A stretch of DNA of 64,000 nucleotides, from contig CAXXKI010000035.1 of assembly GCA_963667855.2 (NCBI GenBank), forward strand, positions 23,956 to 87,955, written 5' to 3'. The position numbers were made by a program, and so were the translations under genes. Below, in pieces: positions 9,985-19,187 of this stretch. The notes under the pieces are model-generated. The model was not told the origin of the DNA. It did not search any database and saw only the letters and a list, made by a program, of their open reading frames with translations. Within the stretch, counting starts at the first letter, position 1, and each line of letters begins with the position of its first letter. Source of the stretch: G963667855 sp963667855 (lineage in GTDB: Bacteria; Planctomycetota; Phycisphaerae; UBA1845).

Positions 9985-12126
9985 GTGCCACAACATCATA
10001 TGACATTAACTGAAGTCATTTCAGCCTATTGGCCGATCCTTGCGGCATCCTTATGCATATCGCTATTGACCACTCCGATCTGTAGAAAAATAGCTCTTAA
10101 ATATGGCATTGTCGACCGCCCGGACGATTGGCTTAAACCGCACGAAAAACCTATTCCATACCTTGGTGGTGTAGCGGTATTTCTCGGCTGGGTCGCCGGA
10201 TTAGCGGCGGCGTTCTTGCTGTTCCAGAAAGGAACCCTCGAATCCCCCCCCACTAACTCCGCCCCTTCGATTGATACCTCCATAATACTTGGAATCGTAC
10301 TTGCCGGTACAGCAATCATGCTGATAGGCCTCCTGGACGATATACACCCCCTCCCGCCCAAAGCGCGGCTGGCTGGGAACATTATCGTTGCAATCGTCCT
10401 GATGTGTTTCGGTATTGGTTCAGACGTAATCCTTGTTATCACCAATCAAGTTGGCGCCGAATTAAGCCCATGGATGGTTGTCGCATATTCAGCACCAATA
10501 ACCATTTTTGTCGTTGTTGGAGCCTGCAACGCCACCAATCTGATAGACGGTGTTGACGGACTCTGCTCCGGCGTTTTTGCGGTTATTTCCACCGGTTTTT
10601 TAATATTGGCCGTCCACATGCACCTTTGGAGTAACTGGCATCCGTTGGACGTGCAACGGGTTGTTCTCGCCCTGGCTCTCCTAGGCGCATCCTTGGGCTT
10701 CCTCCCCTTCAATCGCAACCCCGCGAAGATTTTCATGGGCGATGCCGGCTCGATGCTCCTGGGACTGAACGCAGCAATTATCCTCCTCTTATTCGCCAAA
10801 CAGGGATCATTAAGATGGGCGATGGGTGCTCTTGTCGTGTTCACTCTCCCCATAGCGGATATGTCACTTACGCTAGTCCGCAGGTGGCGGAACGAAAAAC
10901 CAATAATGGTTGGTGACAGAAGCCACTTTTACGATCAGTTGCTTGATCGGGGAATGCCTGTCAAGCGGGTAGTTCGTATCAGCTACCTTTTGGCGGCAGT
11001 ATATTCAATTGCAGGATGTTTAGTTATCTTCCTTAGAATTCGTTACGCGGTACTCCTCTACCTGTTTATCTGTGCCGCAACACTCTGGGCAATCAAGAAA
11101 GCCAAAATGGTAAAAATGGAACCGCCGCGTCCCAGGAAACCATCAGGGAAACTAATTAAACTATTATTTACCTCGGCCGGGCGCAGAGTCTCGCTAATAA
11201 ACGAGTTTCGCCGAGCCGCAGACGACCTGGGTATTAATCTGGAGATCCATGCAGCAGATTTCCAGGCAATGGCACCGGCTTTGCAGGTGGCTGATAAATG
11301 TTTGCTCGTTCCTTCCGTTTTGGCTGATGATTACTGCAATGTGCTGATTCAGTATTGCCAGGAAAACGACATCGACGGTTTAATCCCTCTAATCGACCCC
11401 GAATTGATACCACTGGCCAACGCCAAAGAAAAGTTTTCCGAAGTTGGCACCAGAGTATTGATATCTTCGCCAGAGGTAGTGGACATTTGTGTCCATAAAG
11501 ACATCTCAAGTCGATTCCTGCTACAGAATAATTTCCTTACACCAAGGATTTTCACTGGATCTGAACTGGAAAATCCTAAGTTCCCGTTATTTATGAAGCC
11601 CAAGATCGGCAGCTCCAGCAAGGGGGCTTACAAGATCAATGACTCCAGTGACTTAATTTATTACCTCTCCAAGAACCCAGAATCGATTGTCCAGGAGTTT
11701 ATCGAAGGAGTGGAATACACCGTTGATGTATTCGCCGATTTCGACGGCAAGCCAAGATGCGCTGTTCCCCGACAACGACATGAAGTGCGGGGTGGAGAAG
11801 TATCCAAGGGACAAGCCATTAAACACGTGGAAATGATGCGTGAGAACTGTCGGTTGGTTGAAGCTCTTGATGGTTGCTGCGGCATCATCACTATCCAGTG
11901 TTTTCTGACTAAAGCTAATGAAATCGTATTTATTGAAATGAATCCCAGGTTTGGCGGCGGCATACCGCTTTCCATTAAAGCCGGGGCTGACTCTCCCAAA
12001 TGGATCCTGCAACTTCTCCTAGGTACGGAACCCGATTACGAGATGGACACATGGACTGATAAACTATTCATGCTTCGATACGACAAGGGCATTTTTGTTA
12101 CTCCGGAATCACTGCCCCAGGCTTAG
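9985..12126 (+). CDS. WecA/MraY-like polyprenyl-phosphate sugar-phosphate transferase fused to an ATP-grasp domain
   Basis: 713 residues in two clear parts. Residues 1 to about 375 are a multi-spanning membrane enzyme of the WecA/MraY (GT4 initiating transferase) family: PYLGG near 52, GLLDD near 114, NATNLIDGVDGL near 183, the catalytic FMGDAGS near 250 and DRSHFYDQLLDRG near 310. Residues from about 390 are a soluble ATP-grasp unit: LLFTSAGRRVSLI opens the pre-ATP domain, FPLFMKPKIGSSSKG holds the ATP lysine, and FIEMNPRFGGG near 650 gives the metal-binding acidic/Asn pair. The first part would put a sugar-1-phosphate on undecaprenyl phosphate. The second would form an amide or thioester from a carboxylate. 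GTG start with GAGG eight bases upstream; an ATG 15 bases later is possible. Confidence 0.88.
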   Translation: MPQHHMTLTEVISAYWPILAASLCISLLTTPICRKIALKYGIVDRPDDWLKPHEKPIPYLGGVAVFLGWVAGLAAAFLLFQKGTLESPPTNSAPSIDTSIILGIVLAGTAIMLIGLLDDIHPLPPKARLAGNIIVAIVLMCFGIGSDVILVITNQVGAELSPWMVVAYSAPITIFVVVGACNATNLIDGVDGLCSGVFAVISTGFLILAVHMHLWSNWHPLDVQRVVLALALLGASLGFLPFNRNPAKIFMGDAGSMLLGLNAAIILLLFAKQGSLRWAMGALVVFTLPIADMSLTLVRRWRNEKPIMVGDRSHFYDQLLDRGMPVKRVVRISYLLAAVYSIAGCLVIFLRIRYAVLLYLFICAATLWAIKKAKMVKMEPPRPRKPSGKLIKLLFTSAGRRVSLINEFRRAADDLGINLEIHAADFQAMAPALQVADKCLLVPSVLADDYCNVLIQYCQENDIDGLIPLIDPELIPLANAKEKFSEVGTRVLISSPEVVDICVHKDISSRFLLQNNFLTPRIFTGSELENPKFPLFMKPKIGSSSKGAYKINDSSDLIYYLSKNPESIVQEFIEGVEYTVDVFADFDGKPRCAVPRQRHEVRGGEVSKGQAIKHVEMMRENCRLVEALDGCCGIITIQCFLTKANEIVFIEMNPRFGGGIPLSIKAGADSPKWILQLLLGTEPDYEMDTWTDKLFMLRYDKGIFVTPESLPQA

Positions 12127-12267
12127 CCGGATTACCACCCCCTAAAGCGATATATTGCCCTGGAAATCGATATGACTTTCAACATGTTTGACTACGCCAT
12201 AGGTCGATTCTACGATGTGTTTTTGCCGTTTTACATTTTGAAAAAGCTTTGTTTCTGAGAGAAAACC

Positions 12268-13212
12268 ATGCCACGACCGAATATTCTTGTTACTGGAGGA
12301 GCCGGGTTTATCGGCTCGCATTTAGTGACTCGCTTCAGCGAGTTGGGCCACGCTGTACGAATCTTGGATAATTTTTCGACAGGTAGCCGAGCAAATCTGG
12401 CTCACCTGCAGAACAAAGTGGAAATAGTCGAAGGCGATCTCACTCACATTGAGGAATGCCAACGTGCATGTCACGACATTGACATCATCTTTCATATCGG
12501 CGCCCTGCCGAGCGTGCCTGTTTCTGTTGAACAACCGCTTGAAACCCATGCAGCTAACATTACGGGAACTGTGAACATCCTCATGGCTGCCAAGGATAAC
12601 AAATGCCGTCGTGTCATATATGCCGGAAGCAGTTCGTGTTATGGTGAAACCCAAGAGTCTCCCAAGCACGAAGGAATCGTTCCTTCGCCATTGAGTCCAT
12701 ATGCCGTACAAAAACTGGCCGGCGAACACTACCTTGCCGCCTTCTACAATTGCTACGGCCTGGAAACGTTAACTACTCGCTATTTCAATGTTTTTGGTCC
12801 CAGGCAAAACCCTAAAAGCCAATACTCGGCAGTCATCCCGGCATTCATAACCGCTGCCCTGGAAGACAGACAACCGATTATTTATGGTGATGGCAGACAA
12901 ACCAGGGATTTTACATTTGTGGAAAATATCGTTCACGCCTACATGCTTGCGGTGGATCTACCAAAAACCGAAGGGCAAACCATAAATGTTGCTTGTGGTA
13001 ACCAGATAAGTTTACTGGAAATAATAACTCTTCTGAGAGACATATTGGGGAAAGATGTACGACCGGAATTTCAGGCGCCACGACCAGGTGATGTCCACGA
13101 TTCAAGAGCGGACATCAGCGCAGCCCAGGCATTATTGGGATACAACCCGGTGGTAACTTTTGAAGATGGCCTTAAACGAACCATCGAATTCTATTCGTCT
13201 CAGATGCACTAA
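12268..13212 (+). CDS. NAD-dependent nucleotide-sugar epimerase (WbpP/GalE-like SDR)
   Basis: 314 residues of the extended short-chain dehydrogenase family. The NAD motif GGAGFIGSHL is at residues 10-19, the first catalytic residues are in YAGSSSCYG, and the YAVQK (YxxxK) pair is near 145. The ALPSVPVSVEQP segment near residue 80 and the RYFNVFGPRQ segment are typical of UDP-GlcNAc/UDP-Glc 4-epimerases of the WbpP type. It would interconvert UDP-GlcNAc(A) and UDP-GalNAc(A), or the non-acetylated sugars. It precedes the 6-dehydrogenase by 64 bases, which favours uronic acid formation as the shared purpose. Confidence 0.87.
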   Translation: MPRPNILVTGGAGFIGSHLVTRFSELGHAVRILDNFSTGSRANLAHLQNKVEIVEGDLTHIEECQRACHDIDIIFHIGALPSVPVSVEQPLETHAANITGTVNILMAAKDNKCRRVIYAGSSSCYGETQESPKHEGIVPSPLSPYAVQKLAGEHYLAAFYNCYGLETLTTRYFNVFGPRQNPKSQYSAVIPAFITAALEDRQPIIYGDGRQTRDFTFVENIVHAYMLAVDLPKTEGQTINVACGNQISLLEIITLLRDILGKDVRPEFQAPRPGDVHDSRADISAAQALLGYNPVVTFEDGLKRTIEFYSSQMH

Positions 13213-13276
13213 ACCGAGAGATTGAAATAAACACAGAATAAAAAATCGCGGCGTTTGAGCCTAGAAGGAAAGCGAA

Positions 13277-14593
13277 ATGCATAAGGAATTCATAAAGAAG
13301 GTTGAGAATCGCAAGGCAGTAATCGGCGTAGTGGGTATGGGATATGTTGGTCTTCCGTTAACCCGCTCATTCTGTGAGGCCGGTTTCAAGTGTGTGGGGT
13401 TCGACGTCGACCCCCAAAAAATAAAAATGCTCAATGCCGGTAAGAGCTATATCAAGCACATTAAATCCGACTTCATCAAAAAGGCCCTCGAAAAGAAACA
13501 ATTCCGGGCTACCACGAAGTTCGCGGACCTGGTGAAAGTCGATGCGATTATCATTTGTGTGCCCACGCCTTTGACCAAGATGCGCGAGCCGGACATGAGC
13601 TATGTCCGCGACACCTGCGAAACGATCAGCCAGCATATCCGCAAAGGGCATCTGGTCACCCTGGAGAGTACCACCTATCCCGGCACTACCAAGGAGCTGA
13701 TGTGTCCCATTCTCGAAAAAAGTGGGCTCAAGGTGGAAAAAGACTTCTACCTGGCATTTTCGCCGGAACGGGAAGATCCGGGGCGCAAGACCCACACCAC
13801 GACCACCATTCCCAAGGTGGTCGGCGGATACGGCTCGAAGAGTATGGCCGTAGCTAAAGCGGTCTACGGAGCGGCATTGGAAACCGTGGTTCCGGTCTCC
13901 AGTTGCGAGGTAGCCGAGGCCTCCAAGATTCTCGAAAACGTCTACCGCTCAATCAATATTGCCCTGATCAACGAGATGAAGGTTCTTTTCGACCGCATGG
14001 GTATCAATGTCTGGGAGGTGGTGGCCGCTGCTTCGACCAAGCCGTTTGGCTACCAGCCCTTCTATCCAGGACCGGGTCTGGGAGGTCACTGTATCCCCAT
14101 CGACCCGTTCTACCTGACCTGGAAGGCCCGGGAATACGGTATGGCTACGCAGTTCATCGAGCTTGCCGGCGAAATCAACACCAAGATGCCTGAATACGTG
14201 ATTCACAAGGTGGCCGACGGACTCAATCAGCACCGGAAATCGATCAAGGGATCGAAGGTTCTCGTCTTGGGTTTGGCGTACAAGAAAGATATTGACGATC
14301 TGCGAGAATCGCCGTCGATCGAGCTGATTGAACTTCTTCAGGAAAAGGGGGCGAAGGTCGACTATAACGATCCGTTCTTCAAGCAGACACACAAGCAGCG
14401 AGAGCACGACTTGCAGATGAAGAGCAAGCCGCTAACTGCTGCAACGATAAAGTCTTACGATTGCGTATTGATTGCCACCGACCATTCCAGCTATGATTAT
14501 CAGTGGTTAGTCGATAACGCCAAGCTGATCGTGGATACCAGAAACGCCACCGGTGATTGCAAACGCAAAGGAAATAAGGTGGTTATGGCGTAG
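13277..14593 (+). CDS. UDP-N-acetyl-hexosamine 6-dehydrogenase (WbpA/WecC-like)
   Basis: 438 residues of the UDP-glucose/UDP-mannose dehydrogenase family. The N-terminal NAD motif is GVVGMGYVGLPL (residues 17-28). The catalytic cysteine lies in GPGLGGHCIPIDPFYL near residue 270, preceded by STKPFGYQPFYP, a block seen in WbpA, TviB and WecC, which oxidise UDP-N-acetyl-hexosamines to their uronates. C-terminal GLAYKKDIDDLRESPS binds the UDP moiety. With wecB downstream it could give UDP-ManNAcA; with the epimerase upstream UDP-GalNAcA. The middle of the gene (about 13540-14260) uses more G/C-ending codons than its neighbours, a possible sign of recombination or selection. GGAAAGC lies before the ATG. 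Confidence 0.9.
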   Translation: MHKEFIKKVENRKAVIGVVGMGYVGLPLTRSFCEAGFKCVGFDVDPQKIKMLNAGKSYIKHIKSDFIKKALEKKQFRATTKFADLVKVDAIIICVPTPLTKMREPDMSYVRDTCETISQHIRKGHLVTLESTTYPGTTKELMCPILEKSGLKVEKDFYLAFSPEREDPGRKTHTTTTIPKVVGGYGSKSMAVAKAVYGAALETVVPVSSCEVAEASKILENVYRSINIALINEMKVLFDRMGINVWEVVAAASTKPFGYQPFYPGPGLGGHCIPIDPFYLTWKAREYGMATQFIELAGEINTKMPEYVIHKVADGLNQHRKSIKGSKVLVLGLAYKKDIDDLRESPSIELIELLQEKGAKVDYNDPFFKQTHKQREHDLQMKSKPLTAATIKSYDCVLIATDHSSYDYQWLVDNAKLIVDTRNATGDCKRKGNKVVMA

Positions 14594-14690
14594 AACCCAA
14601 GCCACTTGCCATGCGTATAAAAACCGCATGAGCTGAGCGCCAAGGTGTGTCCCAAAGAACGCTTTTATAAATGTAGCAACCAGGAAATAC

Positions 14691-15125
14691 ATGAGAGTTA
14701 AAGATCCCACACAAAGCGAGCTACATCGATTCGGCTTGATCGTATTCACTGGAATGACAGCCGTTGCCGTTTATCTTTGGATTACGGGCAGTAATACTCA
14801 GGCCGGTTGGCTATGGGCGGGTACTTCGAGGCAAATTGCTAGTATATTCGTATCGGCCGTTGGAATCTTGGTTTTGTTTTTATCGATGATCTCACCTGGC
14901 GTTGGAAAAGTCATTTATAAAACCTGGATTACCGGGGCCACCGTGTTAGGCACGTGCCTGACTTTTCTCGTACTAACTCTTATGTATTTCCTAGTTCTCC
15001 CTGTTTTTTCTCTTATTCGGTTCAGCGATCCACTACAGCTAAAATTGCTCGGTAACGACGAAACATACTGGGAAGACCATAGACACCACGAGAGCACGCT
15101 GGAGAGATCGCAGCGTTTATTTTGA
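14691..15125 (+). CDS. SxtJ-like small membrane protein
   Basis: 144 residues with three hydrophobic segments (about 14-32, 47-66 and 77-102), then a polar, charged tail beginning RFSDPLQLKLL and holding DETYWEDHR. Length, topology and this tail resemble the SxtJ family, whose members sit beside O-carbamoyltransferases. Here it lies 30 bases upstream of such an enzyme, which supports the call more than the sequence alone. A role as a membrane partner for carbamoylation or export is inferred. No catalytic motif is visible. Confidence 0.7.
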   Translation: MRVKDPTQSELHRFGLIVFTGMTAVAVYLWITGSNTQAGWLWAGTSRQIASIFVSAVGILVLFLSMISPGVGKVIYKTWITGATVLGTCLTFLVLTLMYFLVLPVFSLIRFSDPLQLKLLGNDETYWEDHRHHESTLERSQRLF

Positions 15126-15155
15126 ACCGAACTGCTCTGGCGAGGACAGTATTTA

Positions 15156-16922
15156 ATGTACGTACTTGGGCTTTCATGCTATTACCACGATTCGGGCGCT
15201 GCCCTTGTTCATGATGGTAAGCTCATAGCGGCGGCCGAAGAGGAACGCTTTAATCGCAATAAGCATTACAGTGGATTTCCCAAGCATGCGGTAGAATACT
15301 GCCTCGATGAAGCAGGCATTAACATAGAAGATGTGGACCACGTCGGTTTTTATGAAAAACCACTCGTAAAGTTTTCGCGAATACTGGAAACGATTCTCGC
15401 TCGCTGGCCACTAACCTACACAAACTGGGTCACAGGCATTCCCTTGTGGATGACCGAGCGTCTCAACCTTGCTCGAACCATTCGCAGGGAATTGAATACT
15501 GACAAGGAAATATGCTTTTGCCAGCACCATTTGGCCCACGCAGCGAGTTCTTTCCTCGTCTCTCCTTTTGAGAACGCGGCGATTATAACCGCTGACGGTG
15601 TAGGCGAATGGACAACAACGGCCTGGGGAACCGGCAAAGGATCGGAAATAGTTCTCGAAAAACACATTAATTTTCCCCACTCGGTAGGGCTTTTCTTCAG
15701 TACTCTTACCGCTTATCTCGGTTTCCGGGTCAACGACGCGGAATGGAAGGTCATGGGGATGGCCCCTTATGGCAAACCCCGATACGTGGATCAATTTCGC
15801 GAAATGGTTGACATTCGAGACGATGGCAGTTTTCGTCTGAACATGAAGTATTTCAAACATCCCCATTCCATGAAGCAGATGTATACTCGTCATTGGGAAA
15901 AACTTCTGGGGCTTCCTCCTCGCAAAACCGAAACAAAAATAGAGGATTACCACTGCGATATCGCCCACTCTGGACAGAAAATCGTCGAAGAAATAATGGT
16001 CAAGATGGCCAACCATGTCCATAAGGCAACCGGTATGAAAAACCTGTGCGTAGCCGGTGGTGTCGGCTTGAACTGCGTAGCAAACTGGAGAATGTTAAAG
16101 GAATCCGGATTCGAGAAAATCTTCATTCAGCCTGCGTCCGGCGATTCCGGAGGTTCACTGGGAACGGCTTTTTATTTATACAACTCGGTATGCAAAAAAC
16201 CTCGTGTATTCCAAATGAAACACGCATACTGGGGGCCATCCTTTAACCACCAGGAAATCGAAACAGCTCTGCAGGGCAGCGAGCTGGCCTACAACCAGTT
16301 TAGTGACGAAAGTGAACTGCTCGACACTGCCGCGCGAATGATCGCCGATGGAAAGGTGATTGCATGGTTCCAGGGACGCCTGGAATTCGGTCCTCGTGCT
16401 CTTGGAGCTCGATCCCTTCTCGCCGATGCAAGAAATCCGGGCATGAAGGATATAATCAATTCCAAGATCAAGTTTCGGGAACCTTTCCGCCCCTTTGCTC
16501 CTACAGTACTCAAGGAAAAAGCTCACGAATACTTCGATATGCCAGAAGGTATGGACGCCCCTTTCATGCTTCTTGTTCCCAACGTAAGGGAAGACAAACG
16601 CCACATACTCCCGTCAATAACTCACAAGGATGGGACCGGACGAGTTCAGACAATAACCGAGCAGGATAATGGCCGGTATTATCGATTGGTTAAGAGGTTC
16701 GGGGAAATTACCGGTATACCGGTAGTGATTAACACCTCCTTTAATGTGAGAGGAGAGCCGATCGTATGTACTCCTCAGGATGCGATTAACACTTACCTCA
16801 ATACAGGCATAGACGCCCTGGTAATGGACGACTTTCTTATAACCGAAAAACCTTCCGACGTTGATCTGGATGCGGGAATGAAACGAAGTATCGAACTGGA
16901 AGCAGGGTCACTCGTAAACTGA
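15156..16922 (+). CDS. O-carbamoyltransferase (NodU/TobZ/SxtI family)
   Basis: 588 residues. The N-terminal Kae1/ASKHA-like part starts LGLSCYYHDSGAALVHDGKL, followed by AAEEERFNRNKH with conserved His, and HHLAHAASSF near 127; ITADGVGEW near 147 is the nucleotide-binding loop. The C-terminal YrdC-like part includes GGVGLNCVANW near 298 and the signature GRLEFGPRALGARSLLAD near 410, then INTSFNVRGEPIVC. These enzymes move a carbamoyl group from carbamoyl phosphate via carbamoyl-AMP onto a sugar hydroxyl. It is placed between SxtJ-like and DUF5989-like genes, so it probably decorates the polysaccharide repeat unit. Confidence 0.92.
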   Translation: MYVLGLSCYYHDSGAALVHDGKLIAAAEEERFNRNKHYSGFPKHAVEYCLDEAGINIEDVDHVGFYEKPLVKFSRILETILARWPLTYTNWVTGIPLWMTERLNLARTIRRELNTDKEICFCQHHLAHAASSFLVSPFENAAIITADGVGEWTTTAWGTGKGSEIVLEKHINFPHSVGLFFSTLTAYLGFRVNDAEWKVMGMAPYGKPRYVDQFREMVDIRDDGSFRLNMKYFKHPHSMKQMYTRHWEKLLGLPPRKTETKIEDYHCDIAHSGQKIVEEIMVKMANHVHKATGMKNLCVAGGVGLNCVANWRMLKESGFEKIFIQPASGDSGGSLGTAFYLYNSVCKKPRVFQMKHAYWGPSFNHQEIETALQGSELAYNQFSDESELLDTAARMIADGKVIAWFQGRLEFGPRALGARSLLADARNPGMKDIINSKIKFREPFRPFAPTVLKEKAHEYFDMPEGMDAPFMLLVPNVREDKRHILPSITHKDGTGRVQTITEQDNGRYYRLVKRFGEITGIPVVINTSFNVRGEPIVCTPQDAINTYLNTGIDALVMDDFLITEKPSDVDLDAGMKRSIELEAGSLVN

Positions 16923-16963
16923 TCTACGATGATAAATCATCAAGGGTTTTCCAGAATAACGGT

Positions 16964-17131
16964 ATGATAATGGCAAAGCAGTCGCTGATAAGCGAAATTT
17001 ATTCTTTCATCAAGCAGGAAAAGAAATTCTGGATGATTCCGCTGATTGTACTCCTTCTGGTAATAGGTGGTCTGCTTGTTTTGGCTAGCACCAGTCCTAC
17101 GTTAGCCCCGTTTGTTTATCCACTGCTTTAA
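16964..17131 (+). CDS. DUF5989-like small membrane protein
   Basis: A short gene of 55 codons that is easy to miss; an in-frame ATG at 16970 would give 53. It encodes a short amphipathic lead (LISEIYSFIKQEKKFW), a single membrane segment (MIPLIVLLLVIGGLLVLA) and the tail PTLAPFVYPLL. The W-x-x-P-I/L start of the helix and the A-P-F-x-Y-x-L ending match the small DUF5989 proteins found directly after carbamoyltransferases in SxtI/SxtJ-type cassettes. It starts 41 bases after the carbamoyltransferase stop. The function is not known; a membrane anchor or chaperone for the carbamoylation step is a guess. Confidence 0.75.
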   Translation: MIMAKQSLISEIYSFIKQEKKFWMIPLIVLLLVIGGLLVLASTSPTLAPFVYPLL

Positions 17132-17201
17132 CACGATCAGCGGCATTCCTCTCCGGCGACTGATCCACTAGAGACACGTTTACACACAAGAAAGCTTTAC
17201 C

Positions 17202-18290
17202 ATGAAAGTAATTAATATCTGTGGCGCCAGACCCAACTTCATGAAAATCGCACCTCTGATGCGAGCTTATGAATCTCATCAAAGCATCGACCCGATATTG
17301 GTACACACCGGACAGCATTATGACGAAAACATGTCAAACCTGTTCTTCAAGCAACTGGGTATTCCAGAACCAGATCTTAATCTGGAGGTTGGCTCAGGCA
17401 GTCACGCAACTCAAACCGCCCAGATAATGACCCGTATCGAACCGGTCCTGATGGAACATCAACCTGACTGGATCGTCGTAGTTGGCGATGTCAACAGCAC
17501 CATAGCCTGCGCCCTGGTTGCCACTAAGCTGGGTGTAAAAGTCGCCCACGTGGAAGCGGGCCTGCGCAGCTTCGACAATGAAATGCCTGAAGAAATCAAT
17601 CGGATACTGACTGATCGCATTTCCGACCTTCTTTTTGTCACCGAACCATCCGGATTGAAAAATCTACTTCACGAAGGTGTACCTGAAGATAAAATCCACG
17701 TGGTTGGTAACGTGATGATCGATACCCTTAAAGCCAATTTCGATAAGTCTCAGGAATCGACCATTCTCGAACAACACAACCTCACTCCAAAGGGCTACAA
17801 CGTTGCCACTCTGCATCGTCCCAGCAATGTTGACGATCCCACAATCTTCTCCAGGATTACCGAGGTGCTGGAAACCGTGCAGAAGGATCTTCCCACTGTT
17901 TTTCCCATGCACCCGAGAACCCGCAACAATCTCGGCCGGCTTGGGCTTGCCGACCGCTATGAAAATATGCAGAACCTGCATATTATAGACCCGGTTGGTT
18001 ACCTCGATTTTCTCAAACTCGTCGGCAGCGCCGCAGTGGTCCTGACAGATTCGGGCGGCATTCAGGAAGAAACCACTATCCTGGGTGTCTCCTGCCTGAC
18101 CATAAGGGAAAACACTGAACGACCTATTACTATCGACAAAGGCACCAATACTCTGGTCGGTACTGATCCCGAAGTAATCCTGGCTGCTTACAGAAAGTGC
18201 CGCGCGGAAAACATATCCGAACCGCCGATTATCGACAAGTGGGACGGAAAAGCGGCAGAACGAATCGCCGCGATTCTTGCCCACCAGTAA
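17202..18290 (+). CDS. wecB: UDP-N-acetylglucosamine 2-epimerase, non-hydrolysing
   Basis: 362 residues, normal for WecB/MnaA. Motifs in order: GARPNFMKIAPLM at the N-terminus, HTGQHYDENMS near 36, the catalytic block VEAGLRSFDNEMPEE near 121, HPRTRNN near 235 and LTDSGGIQEE near 280, where UDP is bound. It turns UDP-GlcNAc into UDP-ManNAc in the cytoplasm. With the dehydrogenase 3 kb upstream the product could become UDP-ManNAcA for the polymer. It closes the plus-strand polysaccharide set; downstream lies a convergent small gene. Confidence 0.93.
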   Translation: MKVINICGARPNFMKIAPLMRAYESHQSIDPILVHTGQHYDENMSNLFFKQLGIPEPDLNLEVGSGSHATQTAQIMTRIEPVLMEHQPDWIVVVGDVNSTIACALVATKLGVKVAHVEAGLRSFDNEMPEEINRILTDRISDLLFVTEPSGLKNLLHEGVPEDKIHVVGNVMIDTLKANFDKSQESTILEQHNLTPKGYNVATLHRPSNVDDPTIFSRITEVLETVQKDLPTVFPMHPRTRNNLGRLGLADRYENMQNLHIIDPVGYLDFLKLVGSAAVVLTDSGGIQEETTILGVSCLTIRENTERPITIDKGTNTLVGTDPEVILAAYRKCRAENISEPPIIDKWDGKAAERIAAILAHQ

Positions 18291-18300
18291 AGCCGAACAA

Positions 18301-18618
18301 TCATGGCACTTCCGGCGTAATCGGCAGAATTTCCGCCGGTTCTCCTTGTGACAGTACTCTGGCTAACTCCATCACCACTCGTTCCGCACAGGGGCGAGTG
18401 GTGATTTTTAATTGTTGCCAGCCCGACCTGCTTTCATCCCACATTATTGACACTTTTCTTGCCCTTATTCCCAATACCTTCAATGTTTCGGCACAGACGA
18501 CCGGTAAATCTCTGCGCGGTCTGGTTGAAATAATAAGGTCGTAACCGCAACGTTTTTCAGCTAATTTACTTCTTTCGCTTGTGGCTTCGTAACCCGAAGC
18601 CAAGTATCCATTCTCCAT
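18301..18618 (-). CDS. Hypothetical protein, small
   Basis: 105 codons, convergent with wecB and ending ten bases from its stop. A stop codon lies directly before the ATG, so this is the longest possible start; GGGGGCAGGA precedes it closely. The sequence reads like a real compact alpha/beta protein: GYDLIISTRPRRDLPVV (strand then turn), an amphipathic helix, ARKVSIMWDESRSGWQQLKITT (two strands) and a final helix CAERVVMELARVL. I do not recognise a family. The alternative is chance; the even mix of hydrophobic and charged residues makes that less likely. Confidence 0.5.
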   Translation of the reverse strand: MENGYLASGYEATSERSKLAEKRCGYDLIISTRPRRDLPVVCAETLKVLGIRARKVSIMWDESRSGWQQLKITTRPCAERVVMELARVLSQGEPAEILPITPEVP

Positions 18619-19187
18619 TTATCCTGCCCCCAGCACTTCTTCTTGCAGTATTGGTGCCAATACAAGTTTTTGCTCAGGAGACCGAAAGGGCAATTGCGTT
18701 TTCCAATTGCACAGGTTGAATCAATCTGAAAGCAATTGACTCATTCTTTGTCATCCTGCGACAAGATCAACCCGTTCGGTCGCTCAAGGCATATTCTGCC
18801 TAACGACTCGCAAACGCCCGAGCACTTGACTAAAAACCAATTGGAGAAGGAATTAACGAATGAGATGTACTACGCGATTCCTCTCGCCCGGCATCGGTTC
18901 TCAATCACCGTGCTCGGGCTGGGCATCGCCATGGTAAGACGAAATAGCTGTTGCTGCAGATTCTTCATAGACTTAAGATTACGAATCATTTCTCCACCTG
19001 TCAATCTGTCGCAGGCTGACTCATATCATGATTATCGAAGGTTTGGCCCCTGCCTTTTAGTTGCGGATTTAACGGTTCTTTTACCGCGTATTTATCGGCC
19101 ACTGCTTCGCCTTTCCCTTCCCGGTCCTTTTAGTACGGATTGCCGAGTCTTCGTAAAGCCTTCTTCCAGAAAAATTTAATTTGCGAC
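18619..19187. other. Intergenic region with no convincing gene
   Basis: About 570 bases between the hypothetical gene and the yerC promoter. An open frame on the plus strand (18736-19179) has an odd composition, rich in Arg, Cys and Ser with no plausible fold, and I do not believe it. CAATTG occurs three times near 18690-18740. No hairpin with a U-run is visible. The start of the minus-strand gene probably has its promoter in the first part of this stretch. Confidence 0.5.

Noticed and set aside
1..18290. An exosortase (PEP-CTERM) polysaccharide locus
   Set aside because: The DUF3473 deacetylase and bi-domain oxidoreductase are typical of such loci, but no exosortase or PEP-CTERM protein is visible in the window.
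18736..19179. A 147-codon open frame on the plus strand between wecB and yerC
   Set aside because: Odd composition (many Arg, Cys and Ser), no plausible fold, and it runs into the yerC promoter region. No ribosome site precedes its first ATG.
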